A model generated the notes under the pieces. That model had not been told where the DNA came from, made no database searches, and was given only the letters and a program-made list of their open reading frames with translations. A stretch of DNA of 25,554 nt from an uncultured Acetatifactor sp. (GTDB lineage Bacteria; Bacillota; Clostridia; Lachnospirales; Lachnospiraceae): positions 21,525 to 47,078 of the forward strand of contig CAQUWW010000011.1 in the NCBI GenBank assembly GCA_948896875.1, read 5' to 3'. How positions within the stretch are numbered: position 1 is the stretch's first letter; every line of letters begins with the position of its first letter. Shown piece by piece: positions 8,232 through 17,400 of this stretch. Made by a program: the position numbers and the translations under genes.

Positions 8232-10058
8232 ATGAAGCTTATAAAAAATTTGAAAATATCGGGAAAGCTTGTGGTCAGCTATCTGTTTGCCTGCGTCATT
8301 CCGCTGATATTGATCAGCACAGTGATCTACCGTTTCTGTGCCGGAAGCCTGGAACAGACCTCCATGGAGTTTGCATCCGCTTTCAGTTCTCAGGTTGTGG
8401 CGGACATGGATGAGCTGATTGATGAATATGACCGTCTGACAAAATCTGTCCTGGTTGACAGTGAGATCATACAACGCCTGTCGGGTATTGAGGAAAAATC
8501 TGTGGTAGAACAGATGAATCAGCAGCTGGAAATGCGCAAGATCATGATGCGCCTGACAATCCTGAAGCCGGAGATTAAATCTGTCTGTCTGCTGATGGAT
8601 GATAAGCAGTTTTATCAGTTTAACAGCGAAGGAAATGTGATAGATCAGAATATCCTGAGCCGACAGCTTTGGGTGGAGGAGTTGAGAGATCGGGAAGAAA
8701 ATATTGCGCTGACAGCCGTCCACAGATGCTCCTATTACAGCAGGAATCAGGACGGCATTGTGTTTACCGTGGGAAGAAAAATCCGGAATCAGAACGGTGT
8801 TTGTGTGGGGATGATCCTGATAGACCTGGATCCGGCGGGTCTGATAAATCTGAGCGAGGGATTTCTGTTGGCCAGGAATCAATATAATATGAAAGTATGC
8901 ATTATGACGGATGAAAACAGGGTTCTCTACGACTCGGACGTGGCCAGCGGACAGATCAATTGGAGCGATGCCATGGAGGGAGACATGCTTCTTTATCAAA
9001 AAAATGAGAAGGATTATATCGTGTTGGGAAACAGTACTAAAAAAGCCGGACTTACGGTATATGCGGTGATTCCGCGCAGCGGGCTTTTGTTTGAGATCAA
9101 CCGTATCGCCCATGTCACGGCATTTTCTGTTATTGGATGCACTCTTGTGGTTCTGGGAATTTCCGTTCTGCTCAGCAGAACCATTACAAGACCCATACGA
9201 AGCCTTCAGAATAGAATGCAGGAGATGGAACAGGGCGAATACAGGATTCTGGAGGGCGGGGAGACCGGCGATGAAATAGGCGGCTTGGTCTTAAGCTATA
9301 ACCATATGGTGATCCGGATCAAAACGCTGATTGAGAAGGTCTACCTGGGGGAGATCAAACAGAAAAATGCTCAGTATCTGGCTCTGCAGACACAGATTAA
9401 TCCTCATATGCTGTACAATACACTGGAATCCATACGGATGAAGGCTCTCCGAAGCGGGGCGGATGAGGTGGCGGAAATGGTGAAGCTGCTTGCAAGGATG
9501 TTCCGGACCGCGTTGAACGGCCAAAGCAGCGGTCATACCATTCGTGATGAGACGGAATATGCACAGGATTATATCCGATTGCAGAATCTTCGCTTTCGGG
9601 ACATGTTTTCTCTTCATGTCGATATGGAGGATGGATTATGGGAGATTCCTGTGATTCCCCTGATATTTCAGCCGGTAATAGAAAACAGTATAGAACACGG
9701 GTTTCGGGGCAGAAATCATCCGCTTCATATTACGCTGCAGGGGAAGCAGGCAGAGGGTGGAGATATTCTTTTTTACATCTGCGACGATGGAAAGGGAATC
9801 TCGCCGGAGCGGCTCAGAGCGGTAAATGAAAAACTGACGGAAGGTATGGCTGTCCCGGAGATAGACGAAGCGAAGACGGAGAAAACGGAAGTCCGTGAAG
9901 AGGAGGCGGAAGAAACCAGCATCGGACTGAAAAATATTGCGGAGCGGCTCAAACTGCAGTATGGCAGGTCCTGTTATCTGAGGCTGTTTGAAAGAAAAGA
10001 GGGCGGTATGGGGGTGGAGATCCGGATCTGCCCCGATAAGGAAAGCGGGGTTTTATGA
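8232..10058 (+). CDS. Sensor histidine kinase, YesM type, 608 aa
   Basis: The frame is open from 8040, inside the preceding gene. The ATG at 8232 is preferred because AAGGA lies at 8217-8221 and an N-terminal membrane helix follows at once. Layout: helix 1 at about 13-38, an extracellular Cache-like sensor region to about 285, helix 2 at about 293-316, a HAMP linker (to ~370), a His_kinase domain (PF06580) with the phospho-accepting H392 in QINPHMLYNTLES, then an ATPase domain with N485 in IENSIEHGF, the G1 box CDDGKGIS and the G2 box IGLKNIAERL. An acidic, Lys/Glu-rich insert of about 25 residues lies before the G2 box. It would sense an extracellular signal and phosphorylate the next protein, with which its frame overlaps by four bases (ATGA). 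Confidence 0.92.
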   Translation: MKLIKNLKISGKLVVSYLFACVIPLILISTVIYRFCAGSLEQTSMEFASAFSSQVVADMDELIDEYDRLTKSVLVDSEIIQRLSGIEEKSVVEQMNQQLEMRKIMMRLTILKPEIKSVCLLMDDKQFYQFNSEGNVIDQNILSRQLWVEELRDREENIALTAVHRCSYYSRNQDGIVFTVGRKIRNQNGVCVGMILIDLDPAGLINLSEGFLLARNQYNMKVCIMTDENRVLYDSDVASGQINWSDAMEGDMLLYQKNEKDYIVLGNSTKKAGLTVYAVIPRSGLLFEINRIAHVTAFSVIGCTLVVLGISVLLSRTITRPIRSLQNRMQEMEQGEYRILEGGETGDEIGGLVLSYNHMVIRIKTLIEKVYLGEIKQKNAQYLALQTQINPHMLYNTLESIRMKALRSGADEVAEMVKLLARMFRTALNGQSSGHTIRDETEYAQDYIRLQNLRFRDMFSLHVDMEDGLWEIPVIPLIFQPVIENSIEHGFRGRNHPLHITLQGKQAEGGDILFYICDDGKGISPERLRAVNEKLTEGMAVPEIDEAKTEKTEVREEEAEETSIGLKNIAERLKLQYGRSCYLRLFERKEGGMGVEIRICPDKESGVL

Positions 10059-11626
10059 GTATCAGAGTATTGATTGTGGACGATGAGCCTGAAATTGCCG
10101 AGGGGATTGCTTTTTTGATTTCACGTCTGTGCCCTGGTTATGAGACAGATGTAGCATATGACGGGGAGGAGGGCTGTAAATACGCGCTGTCAAAGAGGCC
10201 TGATATTGTCCTCACGGATATCAAGATGCCCGGGCTGGACGGTCTGGAGATGATAAGCCGCCTGAAGGAGGCCGGGCTGGAATCTGTCTTTGTGGTTCTA
10301 AGCGGTTTTGCGGAGTTTGAGTACGCAAAAAAAGCGATCACACTGGGTGTGGAGGAGTTTATCACAAAGCCGGTGGAGGAGGAAGAGCTGTGCCGTGTCC
10401 TGGAAAAGGCCGGAAGGGAGCTTTTAAGGGTACAGGAAACCAGGAAGCTTGTCAAGGATTATGTGCTGAGGGACTTTCTGGATCATGGGGAGAAGTATGA
10501 CGGAGAAATGGAAGAGTATCTGGAGGAGCTTGGCATTTCCATATCAGATAGACTTTTCTTATGTATTGCGGCGGAAGCGGGGGCAGGAGAGGATGGACGG
10601 CAGAGTCTTCGTTTAAGCCCGGAGGAAGAAAAACTTATGACTGCGGGGCCCTGGCAGCAGGTGCTGCAGGTGGAATATGGGGGGAACCTGACCCTTCTGA
10701 TAGGAATATTAAAAAAGGATGAGTACATTTTAAATGAGGAAAATGTGCTGTCCTGTATGGAAGAATTGCGAAGGCGTCTGCGCAGGAGGCTGAAATGCCC
10801 GGTGAATATGGGAGCTGGCGGAATCTGCCAAAGAGCGGGAGGGCTGCCGCAGGCTTTTGAGGAAGCCAGGTGCGCGCTGAATTATAAGCTTCTGAAGGGA
10901 GCGGATTGTGTGATTTTATGGGATCAGATCCGCAGCCTGGAGGGAAGCTCGTCTGTGGTATTGCCGGAGGATATCCGGCGGTTGGAAAGCTGTATCGACA
11001 GAATGGACGATGGAGGCAGCAGAGAGGTCATCGAAGATATTTTTTCCAAAATTGAGACGTGCAGCAGTCTCAGCCTGCAGGAACTGCAGATGATCAGCTT
11101 GAATCTGATTCTCACGGGAATCCGCAGGATTCCTTTTGCACAGTTTCAGATCAATCAATATTTGGGAAAGAATATTTTTTCCCTGGAAAGCATTTCAAAA
11201 TTTCAGACCATAGAACAGCTGAAGAACTGGATTGTAAACATTTTGAGCGGCATGAATGAGCTGATGTTGAAAAATGATTGTACGCAAAAGAGAAATGTGG
11301 TGGAGGAAGCCAAGGACTATATTGTACAGAATTTCAACAGGGAAATCGGACTGAATGAAATAGCGGAACGTTTTTTTATCAATCCTAATTATTTCAGCCA
11401 GCTTTTTAAAAAGAAGACGGGAGAAACCTATCAAAGTTATGTGATTCGTCTGCGTATTGAACGGGCCAGGAAGCTGTTGGCTGAGACTGACAGGAAGATA
11501 TATGAAATCTGTGGGATGGTAGGATATTCGGACACCAATCATTTCATCAAAATATTTACCCGGGCTACGGGGATGACTCCAGGTGAATATAGAATAAAGG
11601 AGAGGAATAACGATGCGACAATATGA
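10055..11626 (+). CDS. AraC-type response regulator, YesN type, 523 aa
   Basis: The ATG at 10055 overlaps the kinase stop (ATGA). Residues 1-120 form a receiver domain: acidic pocket D9-D10, phospho-acceptor D55 in LTDIKMPG, switch Ser83 and conserved K105 in TKP. A middle region of about 300 residues without a clear signature is usual for this subfamily. The C-terminal ~100 residues contain two AraC helix-turn-helix motifs (GLNEIAERFFINPNYFSQLF and ICGMVGYSDTNHFIKIF, then P-G-E-Y-R). It should be the cytoplasmic partner of the preceding kinase. By analogy with YesM/YesN systems it would activate the transporter and hydrolase genes, but I could not identify its binding site. Confidence 0.92.
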   Translation: MSIRVLIVDDEPEIAEGIAFLISRLCPGYETDVAYDGEEGCKYALSKRPDIVLTDIKMPGLDGLEMISRLKEAGLESVFVVLSGFAEFEYAKKAITLGVEEFITKPVEEEELCRVLEKAGRELLRVQETRKLVKDYVLRDFLDHGEKYDGEMEEYLEELGISISDRLFLCIAAEAGAGEDGRQSLRLSPEEEKLMTAGPWQQVLQVEYGGNLTLLIGILKKDEYILNEENVLSCMEELRRRLRRRLKCPVNMGAGGICQRAGGLPQAFEEARCALNYKLLKGADCVILWDQIRSLEGSSSVVLPEDIRRLESCIDRMDDGGSREVIEDIFSKIETCSSLSLQELQMISLNLILTGIRRIPFAQFQINQYLGKNIFSLESISKFQTIEQLKNWIVNILSGMNELMLKNDCTQKRNVVEEAKDYIVQNFNREIGLNEIAERFFINPNYFSQLFKKKTGETYQSYVIRLRIERARKLLAETDRKIYEICGMVGYSDTNHFIKIFTRATGMTPGEYRIKERNNDATI

Positions 11627-13157
11627 AGTATTTGAACTGATATTAAAAGGGGCGGAGCCTGACGGGTCATGGATCCACGTAGATGTGGACGCGGAATTCA
11701 GATTGAACGGGACGGTGACAAGAGTAAGAGGATTTTATATGGGGGGCGGGGAATACGGAATCCGGTTTTATCCGGACACACCGGGAAAATGCTCCTATAT
11801 AGTGAAGGGGGCGGTTTGGGCGGAAGGGGAAGAAGAGGTATTGCCGGCTTTCGCGGACAGCCATGGAAGGGTACAAACCAGGGGCACACATTTTGCCTTT
11901 GAGGACAAAACCCCGTATCTTCCTTTTGGGACTACGGTTTACGCCATGCTTCATCAGGACCAGGAGCTGATGGAGCAGACATTTCGGACCCTGGAGGAGT
12001 CCCCCTTTAACAAGCTGCGGCTATGCGTATTTCCCATAGATTTTCTCTACAACAAAAATGAACCGGAGGATTATCCTTTTGAAGGGAGTGCTGGCAGGTG
12101 GAATGTGCAACATCCCTGCATGTCCTTCTGGAGCCGGCTGGAGGAGACGGTGCGGCGGCTGGCGCGGATGCAGATTCAGACAGATTTGATTTTATTTCAC
12201 CCCTATGATCATGGAAGATGGGGCTTTGATGAGATGACAGAGGAGCAGAATCAGAGTTATCTGGAATACCTGCTGCGGAGACTGTCTGCATTTCCGAGCC
12301 TGTGGTGGAGCATGGCCAACGAGTATGATGTGTGCAGGAAAAAGGTGGAGGAGTGGTATCAGGTGGAGGCCTTTATGGCCCAGGGGGATCCTTTCCATCA
12401 TCTGCTTTCCTGTCATAACTGCTATAAATTCTGGGATATGGAACGGCGATGTATCACCCATGCGTCGCTGCAGACGAAGCTGATCTATTGTGTGGGTGAG
12501 TTGAAAAGACGAACAGGCAAGCCGGTGATAGTGGATGAATGCTGTTATGAAGGAAATGTGCCGGAGACCTGGGGATGTATTTCCGGACAGGAGCTGACCC
12601 GGCGCTTCTGGAGGGCGGCAGTATCGGGGGCTTACTGCACCCATGGGGAAGCCTTTCTGGATCCGCAAAATATTATGTGGTGGACCAGAGGAGGTATTCT
12701 GAAGGGGGAAAGCGTACCGCGGATTGCTTTTTTGAAAAAGCTGATGGAAGAGCTGCCGGGGCCTCTGGAACCGATTCCCTGTTATGTGGAAAGGCTTAAA
12801 AAGCTGGCGGGGGCGTCCCCGGAAGAACAGGCGAAGGCGGCAGAAGCGGATCCAGGTATGAGAATGGTGCGTTCCTTTGCCGGACTGGGGGATGAAATGG
12901 AGCTGTACGCTTCCCGGGAGGCCGAATGGAAGGGCCGGTGCGGCGACGAAGCATTTCTCGTATTTTATGATATGCGTTGCTATGGGGAGGATGTTCTGGA
13001 GCTGCCGGAAAACCGTACCTACACACTGGAGCTTATCGATGTCTGGAATATGACCCGGATCAGACTGGCAGATGGCGCCACCGGAAGTGTGAGGCTTCGT
13101 CTGCCGGGAAAGGAAAATATGGCCGTCCTGGCACTGGCCTGCACTCCGTCTACATAA
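11613..13157 (+). CDS. Cytoplasmic glycoside hydrolase-like protein of the DUF5060/DUF5605 group, 514 aa
   Basis: The ATG at 11613 lies within the end of the regulator gene (14-base overlap), with AAGGAGAGG just upstream. There is no signal peptide, so it acts in the cytoplasm on imported substrate. The N-terminal ~90 residues resemble the DUF5060 beta-sandwich (EVFELILKG, FYMGGGEYGIRFYPDTPGK). A TIM-barrel-like domain follows (PYLPFGTTVYAMLH, FNKLRLCVFPID). E237 in WSMANEYD is the expected acid/base and E309 in VIVDECCYEGN the expected nucleophile, as in clan GH-A enzymes. The C-terminus resembles DUF5605. The family is often found beside CUT1 transporters. The sugar cleaved is unknown. It is the last gene of the locus. 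Confidence 0.82.
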   Translation: MRQYEVFELILKGAEPDGSWIHVDVDAEFRLNGTVTRVRGFYMGGGEYGIRFYPDTPGKCSYIVKGAVWAEGEEEVLPAFADSHGRVQTRGTHFAFEDKTPYLPFGTTVYAMLHQDQELMEQTFRTLEESPFNKLRLCVFPIDFLYNKNEPEDYPFEGSAGRWNVQHPCMSFWSRLEETVRRLARMQIQTDLILFHPYDHGRWGFDEMTEEQNQSYLEYLLRRLSAFPSLWWSMANEYDVCRKKVEEWYQVEAFMAQGDPFHHLLSCHNCYKFWDMERRCITHASLQTKLIYCVGELKRRTGKPVIVDECCYEGNVPETWGCISGQELTRRFWRAAVSGAYCTHGEAFLDPQNIMWWTRGGILKGESVPRIAFLKKLMEELPGPLEPIPCYVERLKKLAGASPEEQAKAAEADPGMRMVRSFAGLGDEMELYASREAEWKGRCGDEAFLVFYDMRCYGEDVLELPENRTYTLELIDVWNMTRIRLADGATGSVRLRLPGKENMAVLALACTPST

Positions 13158-13192
13158 AGGAGGATGCTCTTTACCATAAGTGGAAATATTTC

Positions 13193-13217
13193 TTCTCAAA
13201 ATAATCTTGATTTGAGA
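13193..13217 (+). other. Weak stem-loop after the hydrolase gene
   Basis: TCTCAAA (13194-13200) and TTTGAGA (13211-13217) form a 7-bp AT-rich stem with a ten-base loop. There is no good T tract, so it is a poor terminator; some read-through into spoVT is possible. Confidence 0.35.
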
Positions 13218-13319
13218 GAAATAGAATTTTCGTTCTGAGGTATAAAATGCCACCGTTTACAGATAATAGTATGGAAATCCACAGCACAAAGAGAAACAGA
13301 AAGTAACGGAGGCATATTT

Positions 13320-13865
13320 ATGAAAGCAACGGGAATTGTGAGACGTATAGATGATTTGGGAAGAATTGTAATCCCGAAGGAAATTCGCAGGACACTGCAT
13401 ATCAGGGAATCGGACCCCCTTGAAATCTTCACGGACAGAGAGGGGCAGGTCATTTTGAAGAAATATTCACCCATCGGGGAGATGAGCACCTTTGCGAAAC
13501 AATACGCGGAGAGTCTGGCCCAGGTGTCAGGGCATGCGGCGCTGATCGCGGACAGAGATCAGTTTATCGCGGCGGCAGGCGGGTACAAGCAGATGGTGAA
13601 CAAGTCTGTCAGCCGTCAGATGGATGAAAAAATCCACAACAGGGAGACAATTATGGCTTCCAGAGGGGATAGAACCTTTATCTCTGTGTGTGACGAAGGC
13701 GGTGAAGAGTATCAGCATGAGGCCATCGCGCCCATTCTCTGCGAAGGGGATATCATCGGCAGCGTGGTGCTTCTGCAGAACGACAACAAAAGCCGCATGG
13801 GGGAAGTGGAGCAGAAGCTTCTGCTGTCGGCAGCGGGATTTCTGGGAAGGCAGATGGAGCAGTAA
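13320..13865 (+). CDS. spoVT: Stage V sporulation protein T, AbrB-family regulator, 181 aa
   Basis: CGGAGG (13307-13312) supports the ATG at 13320. Residues 1-50 are a SpoVT-AbrB swapped-hairpin DNA-binding domain with the near-invariant opening MKATGIVRRIDDLGRIVIPK, followed by EIRRTLHIRESDPLEIF. Residues 56-178 match the GAF-like effector domain of SpoVT. The length agrees with the B. subtilis protein (178 aa). In Bacillus, SpoVT is made in the forespore and modulates sigma-G genes. Its presence shows that the organism comes from a spore-forming lineage. The gene appears monocistronic. I could not recognise a sigma-G promoter with confidence. Confidence 0.95.
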   Translation: MKATGIVRRIDDLGRIVIPKEIRRTLHIRESDPLEIFTDREGQVILKKYSPIGEMSTFAKQYAESLAQVSGHAALIADRDQFIAAAGGYKQMVNKSVSRQMDEKIHNRETIMASRGDRTFISVCDEGGEEYQHEAIAPILCEGDIIGSVVLLQNDNKSRMGEVEQKLLLSAAGFLGRQMEQ

Positions 13866-13948
13866 CGGGTAACAAGTAACAAACAGATATGGCCCGTATG
13901 CTGCATCAGCACCAGGCTTCCATATGCAGGCCTGCTCATAGAGACAAT

Positions 13949-14045
13949 TGGGCTGTCACATTAAGTATCATAAATACCAGATATAGAAGTATTGATTCTA
14001 TAAAACGCTATATCTTGTATTGCAAAACCTTAATGTGACAGCTCC
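13949..14045. repeat. MITE-like 97-bp inverted-repeat element, copy A
   Basis: The ends GGGCTGTCACATTAAG (13950-13965) and CTTAATGTGACAGCTC (14029-14044) are inverted repeats matching at 15 of 16 positions. An inner pair, AGATATAG (13979-13986) and CTATATCT (14008-14015), is perfectly complementary, so the whole unit folds into one long hairpin. Copy B at 25105-25201 aligns over 97 bases without a gap; by hand I count 72 identical bases, with the inner and outer stems most conserved. There is no coding capacity. A T run (ATTTTTTG) follows at 14046-14053, so copy A could also act as terminator for spoVT. Confidence 0.7.
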
Positions 14046-14130
14046 ATTTTTTGTGCGCAAAAGGATAGAAGAAGGAGATACAGGTCAGAGCACAGGTTGC
14101 ACAAGAGGAGGGGGAATTGTAGTATAGAAT

Positions 14131-14186
14131 TTGGATAATAGAATCTGCTTTTTGATTCTATTATATAACTTGGATAATAGAATCTG
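14131..14186. repeat. Direct repeats and stem-loop in the leader of the kinase operon
   Basis: The 17-base word TTGGATAATAGAATCTG occurs at 14131-14147 and 14170-14186. Between them ATAATAGAATC (14135-14145) and GATTCTATTAT (14154-14164) form a perfect 11-bp stem with an eight-base loop. The word TAGAAT recurs several times between 14124 and 14205. It lies 47 bases before the first start codon and may be an operator or leader structure. Confidence 0.55.
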
Positions 14187-14232
14187 GATGATAGATAGTA
14201 GAATAGAAACAAAAGGAGTGAGGAGCTTGCTT

Positions 14233-14403
14233 ATGAGCCTGAGTTGGACGGTGGGGATGGACGAGATGTTGTTTTACGGCGGAATCATAGGGGCGGGATG
14301 CATATTGGCGGCGGCTGTTCTTTATCTGTGTATTTCACGGATTCAGCTGTCGAAGCTGAATGCGCAGTTGAATGAAGAATACGGGAAACGAGAGAAAAAA
14401 TAA
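14233..14403 (+). CDS. Small single-pass membrane protein of unknown function, 56 aa
   Basis: The frame is open from 14131, but the ATG at 14233 is preferred because GTGAGGAG (14218-14225) lies seven bases upstream; a TTG at 14227 is an alternative too close to that site. The product has a short N-terminus, one hydrophobic helix at about residues 13-34 (FYGGIIGAGCILAAAVLYLC) and a short charged tail ending KREKK. No signal cleavage site is evident. The stop is only 12 bases from the start of the receptor-type kinase, so the two are probably co-transcribed and translated together. A role as an accessory membrane partner of the kinase is inference from position only. Confidence 0.65.
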   Translation: MSLSWTVGMDEMLFYGGIIGAGCILAAAVLYLCISRIQLSKLNAQLNEEYGKREKK

Positions 14404-14415
14404 CGGAGAAAAAAG

Positions 14416-17400
14416 ATGTCGGAAATTATTGCCTCAATTTATGAGTGCCTGGAAAGAATTGGAGCCGGAGGCGGCGGAAATGTGTACCTGGCCAATCATT
14501 TAAGGCTGGGAAAGAAAGTGGTATTGAAAGCGGATAAAAGGGAGATTACCACCAGGCCGGAGCTGCTGCGACGGGAAGTGGATGTATTAAAAGACCTGAG
14601 ACATCCGTATATTCCGCAGGTATATGACTTTTTTGTAGAAAAAGATACCGTCTATACGGTAATGGATTATATTCAGGGGGAAAGTCTGGATAAGCCTCTG
14701 AAAAGAGGGGAAAGATATCCCCAGGCTCAGGTGATCAAATGGGCAAAGCAGCTGTTGGAGGCGCTATGCTATCTACACAGTCCTACCCATGGAACACCGC
14801 CCCGGGGTTTTGTACATAGCGACATTAAGCCGGCAAACCTGATGCGTACCCCGGAGAATGACATCTGTCTGATCGACTTTAACATTGCGCTGGCATTGGG
14901 GGAAGAGAATGTAATCGGATGCAGCGCAGGTTATGCTTCTCCGGAACATTATGGGCTGGATTTTTCCTCTTATGACGACACGGGAACTGCCACACTGAAA
15001 GGGAGCACAGCTACTTTAGGAAAACGGAGGCACGGCAATAGATATTCGGAGAAGAAAAAGAAGGAAGCGTCTGTCGGGGGGACAGCGATTCTGAAAGAGA
15101 ATAAGCCCAGGGATTCTGAGGAGACAGAAGTATTGGGAGGCGGAGCCCGGAGAGCGGAGCTTACAGAAACGGTTCCCATGGGAAGTTCGCAAGGAGACAT
15201 GACAGATGTGTCAGGAAAGGGGACTGCCACGGAGCTTCTGGAAGAAACGGAGCGGTCAGGGCAGTCAGAGCAATTAGGGCAGTCAGAACAGTCAGGGCAG
15301 TTGGGACAGTCAGGGCAGTTGGAGCGGTCAGGGCAGCTGGAGCAGTGGCAGCCAGGACGGTCAGAGCAATTAAGGTACAGGAAGTCCTCCGAGCAGGATT
15401 CCCAGGGAAGAACTTCGTCACTGCGGACGGTCGTTCCCGACATCCGCTCAGACATTTACAGTGTGGGAGCCACGTTGTACCATCTGCTGAGCGGAAGACG
15501 CCCCGCAAGGAATGCGGTGGAGGTGGAGCCTCTTTCGGAGACGGAATTCAGTCCTCAGATTGTGGCGATTATCTCAAAAGCCATGCAGCCCAATCCGGAT
15601 ATGCGATATCAGACCGCGGAAGAAATGCTGTATGATTTTTCCCATCTGCATGAAAATGATACCCGGATGAAGAAATGGAAAAGGCATCAGCGGATTGCAG
15701 TCACGCTGCTTTCCGTGCTTCTGGTATGGGATGTGGCAGTCTCTTTTGTGGGGCTGAAACGCATGCAGGCGACACAGGAGAGTTTGAAGCTTGCGGAGTA
15801 TTCGGCCAACGCGCTGGCGGAAGGAGATGTGACAGAGGCGGTGAAACTGGCGCTCCAGGCCATTCCTGAAAAGAGCGGGATTTTAAAGCCGGGAGCTTCG
15901 GCCCAGGCCAGACTGGCGCTGACCGAGGCGCTGGGCGTATATGATCTATCGGATGGGTTTAAGGTATTGGATAATGTGACTTTACCTTCGGCTCCTTTTG
16001 CGATTGCGGTTTCACCTGGCGGGACCTGCTTTGCCGCGGTGTACGCCTATGAAACGGCGGTTTATGATATGGAGAGCCAGAACAGGATTCTCACGTTGCC
16101 AATTCAGAAATCTGCCTTATCCGATGTTATTTTTGTGGATGAGAATCGGATTGTCTATGGAGGAACAGAGGGCGTGACAGCCTATGATATCGATGGGAAA
16201 AGGGTGCTGTGGACCGGGGGAACTGCCACAAACCTGGCGCTTTCCGGTGACGGGAAGCGGGTGGCGGCTGTGGACCGGGATGCGGATTGCGTTATTATTT
16301 ATCAGGTGTCAGACGGAAAGAAAATCGGCGAATGTTCGTTTGAGGGCCGGCACCTGCCGGTGGCAGTTAATGATATATTTGCGGATCCGGGGGATTGCAT
16401 TTTTGCCCTGAATGGGGATGGCAGTCTGCTTGCGGTCAGTTTTTCCGACGGCGGACTCTCCATTTTTGATGTGAACCGTCAGGAAGAGGATTTGATCGTT
16501 TATGAGGAATCGGATTACGGGCATTTTGAAGGGGGATTCTATGGCAATTATTTTGCCTATGGGGCGGGGAAGAGCGGGAAAGGAGTGTTCGGTCTGATCG
16601 ATACCAAAGAAGCGATGTATCTGGGGGGATTTGAGTCTCAGGAGAGATTTCTGCTTCATGCGGACGAGAGGGGAATCTACATTGCCAATGGAAATCTGCT
16701 GGTGCGTTTCGACCCGGAGATCCTTGAGCAGCAGGAGCTGGCCAGTACCGGGGAAGCTGATATTACAGCTTTTTCCGTGGGAGAAAATTATGCCGCTGCG
16801 GCCACGGAAAATGGGGATATTCTTTTCTATGACAGCGGCTCCAATCAGGCCTGCGGAGAACAGCTGGGACAGCAGACAGATTTTATCCTGATGACAGAGC
16901 AGTATACGATTTTCGCCAATCGGAATGAACCCCTGGTCCGCATTAGAGGGCTGGAAAGCCGCAAGGAGACACAGCTTCTGGCATATGATGCCAGGTACCG
17001 GCATGACGAAGCCAGAATCAGTCAGGATGGCAGACGGATTATGCTTTTCTGGTATCAGGAATTCAGAATCTATGACAGAGAAGGAAACCTTTTGACACAG
17101 AAAGAACTGCCGGATGCGGAGCAAATTTATGATCAGCAATTCCGAAAAGGGGAAGATTCCTGGCTTGAAGTGATCTGGTATGATGGAACGGTACGATGCT
17201 ACAGCGCGGAGGATGGCGCGTTGCTTTCCGAGACAAAGGGGAAGGCGCCGGATAAAGATCTGCATGAAGAATTCTTCATTGACGGATATCGAATTGCTTC
17301 TCCGCTGCATGGCACGCCTGAGGTGTACGACGAGAGAACAGGCAGACTGGAGGCCAGGCTGGAAGCGGATTCTTATCTCACCTATGTGACCCGGACAGGA

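Larger units (their letters stand above)
13866..14232. other. Intergenic region between spoVT and the kinase operon
   Basis: This 367-base stretch contains MITE-like copy A (13949-14045), then an AT-rich leader with 17-bp direct repeats and a perfect 11-bp stem-loop (14131-14186). No gene is visible in it. Confidence 0.6.

Noticed and set aside
12192..13253. Long minus-strand frame of 353 codons opposite the hydrolase gene
   Set aside because: It is a shadow of the hydrolase reading frame; the protein has no domain pattern and many His, Pro and Arg clusters typical of antisense frames.
14416..15660. Kinase as a catalytically dead pseudokinase
   Set aside because: The changes HSD and DFN leave Lys38, Glu54, Asp136 and Asp154 in place, so activity is more likely than not.
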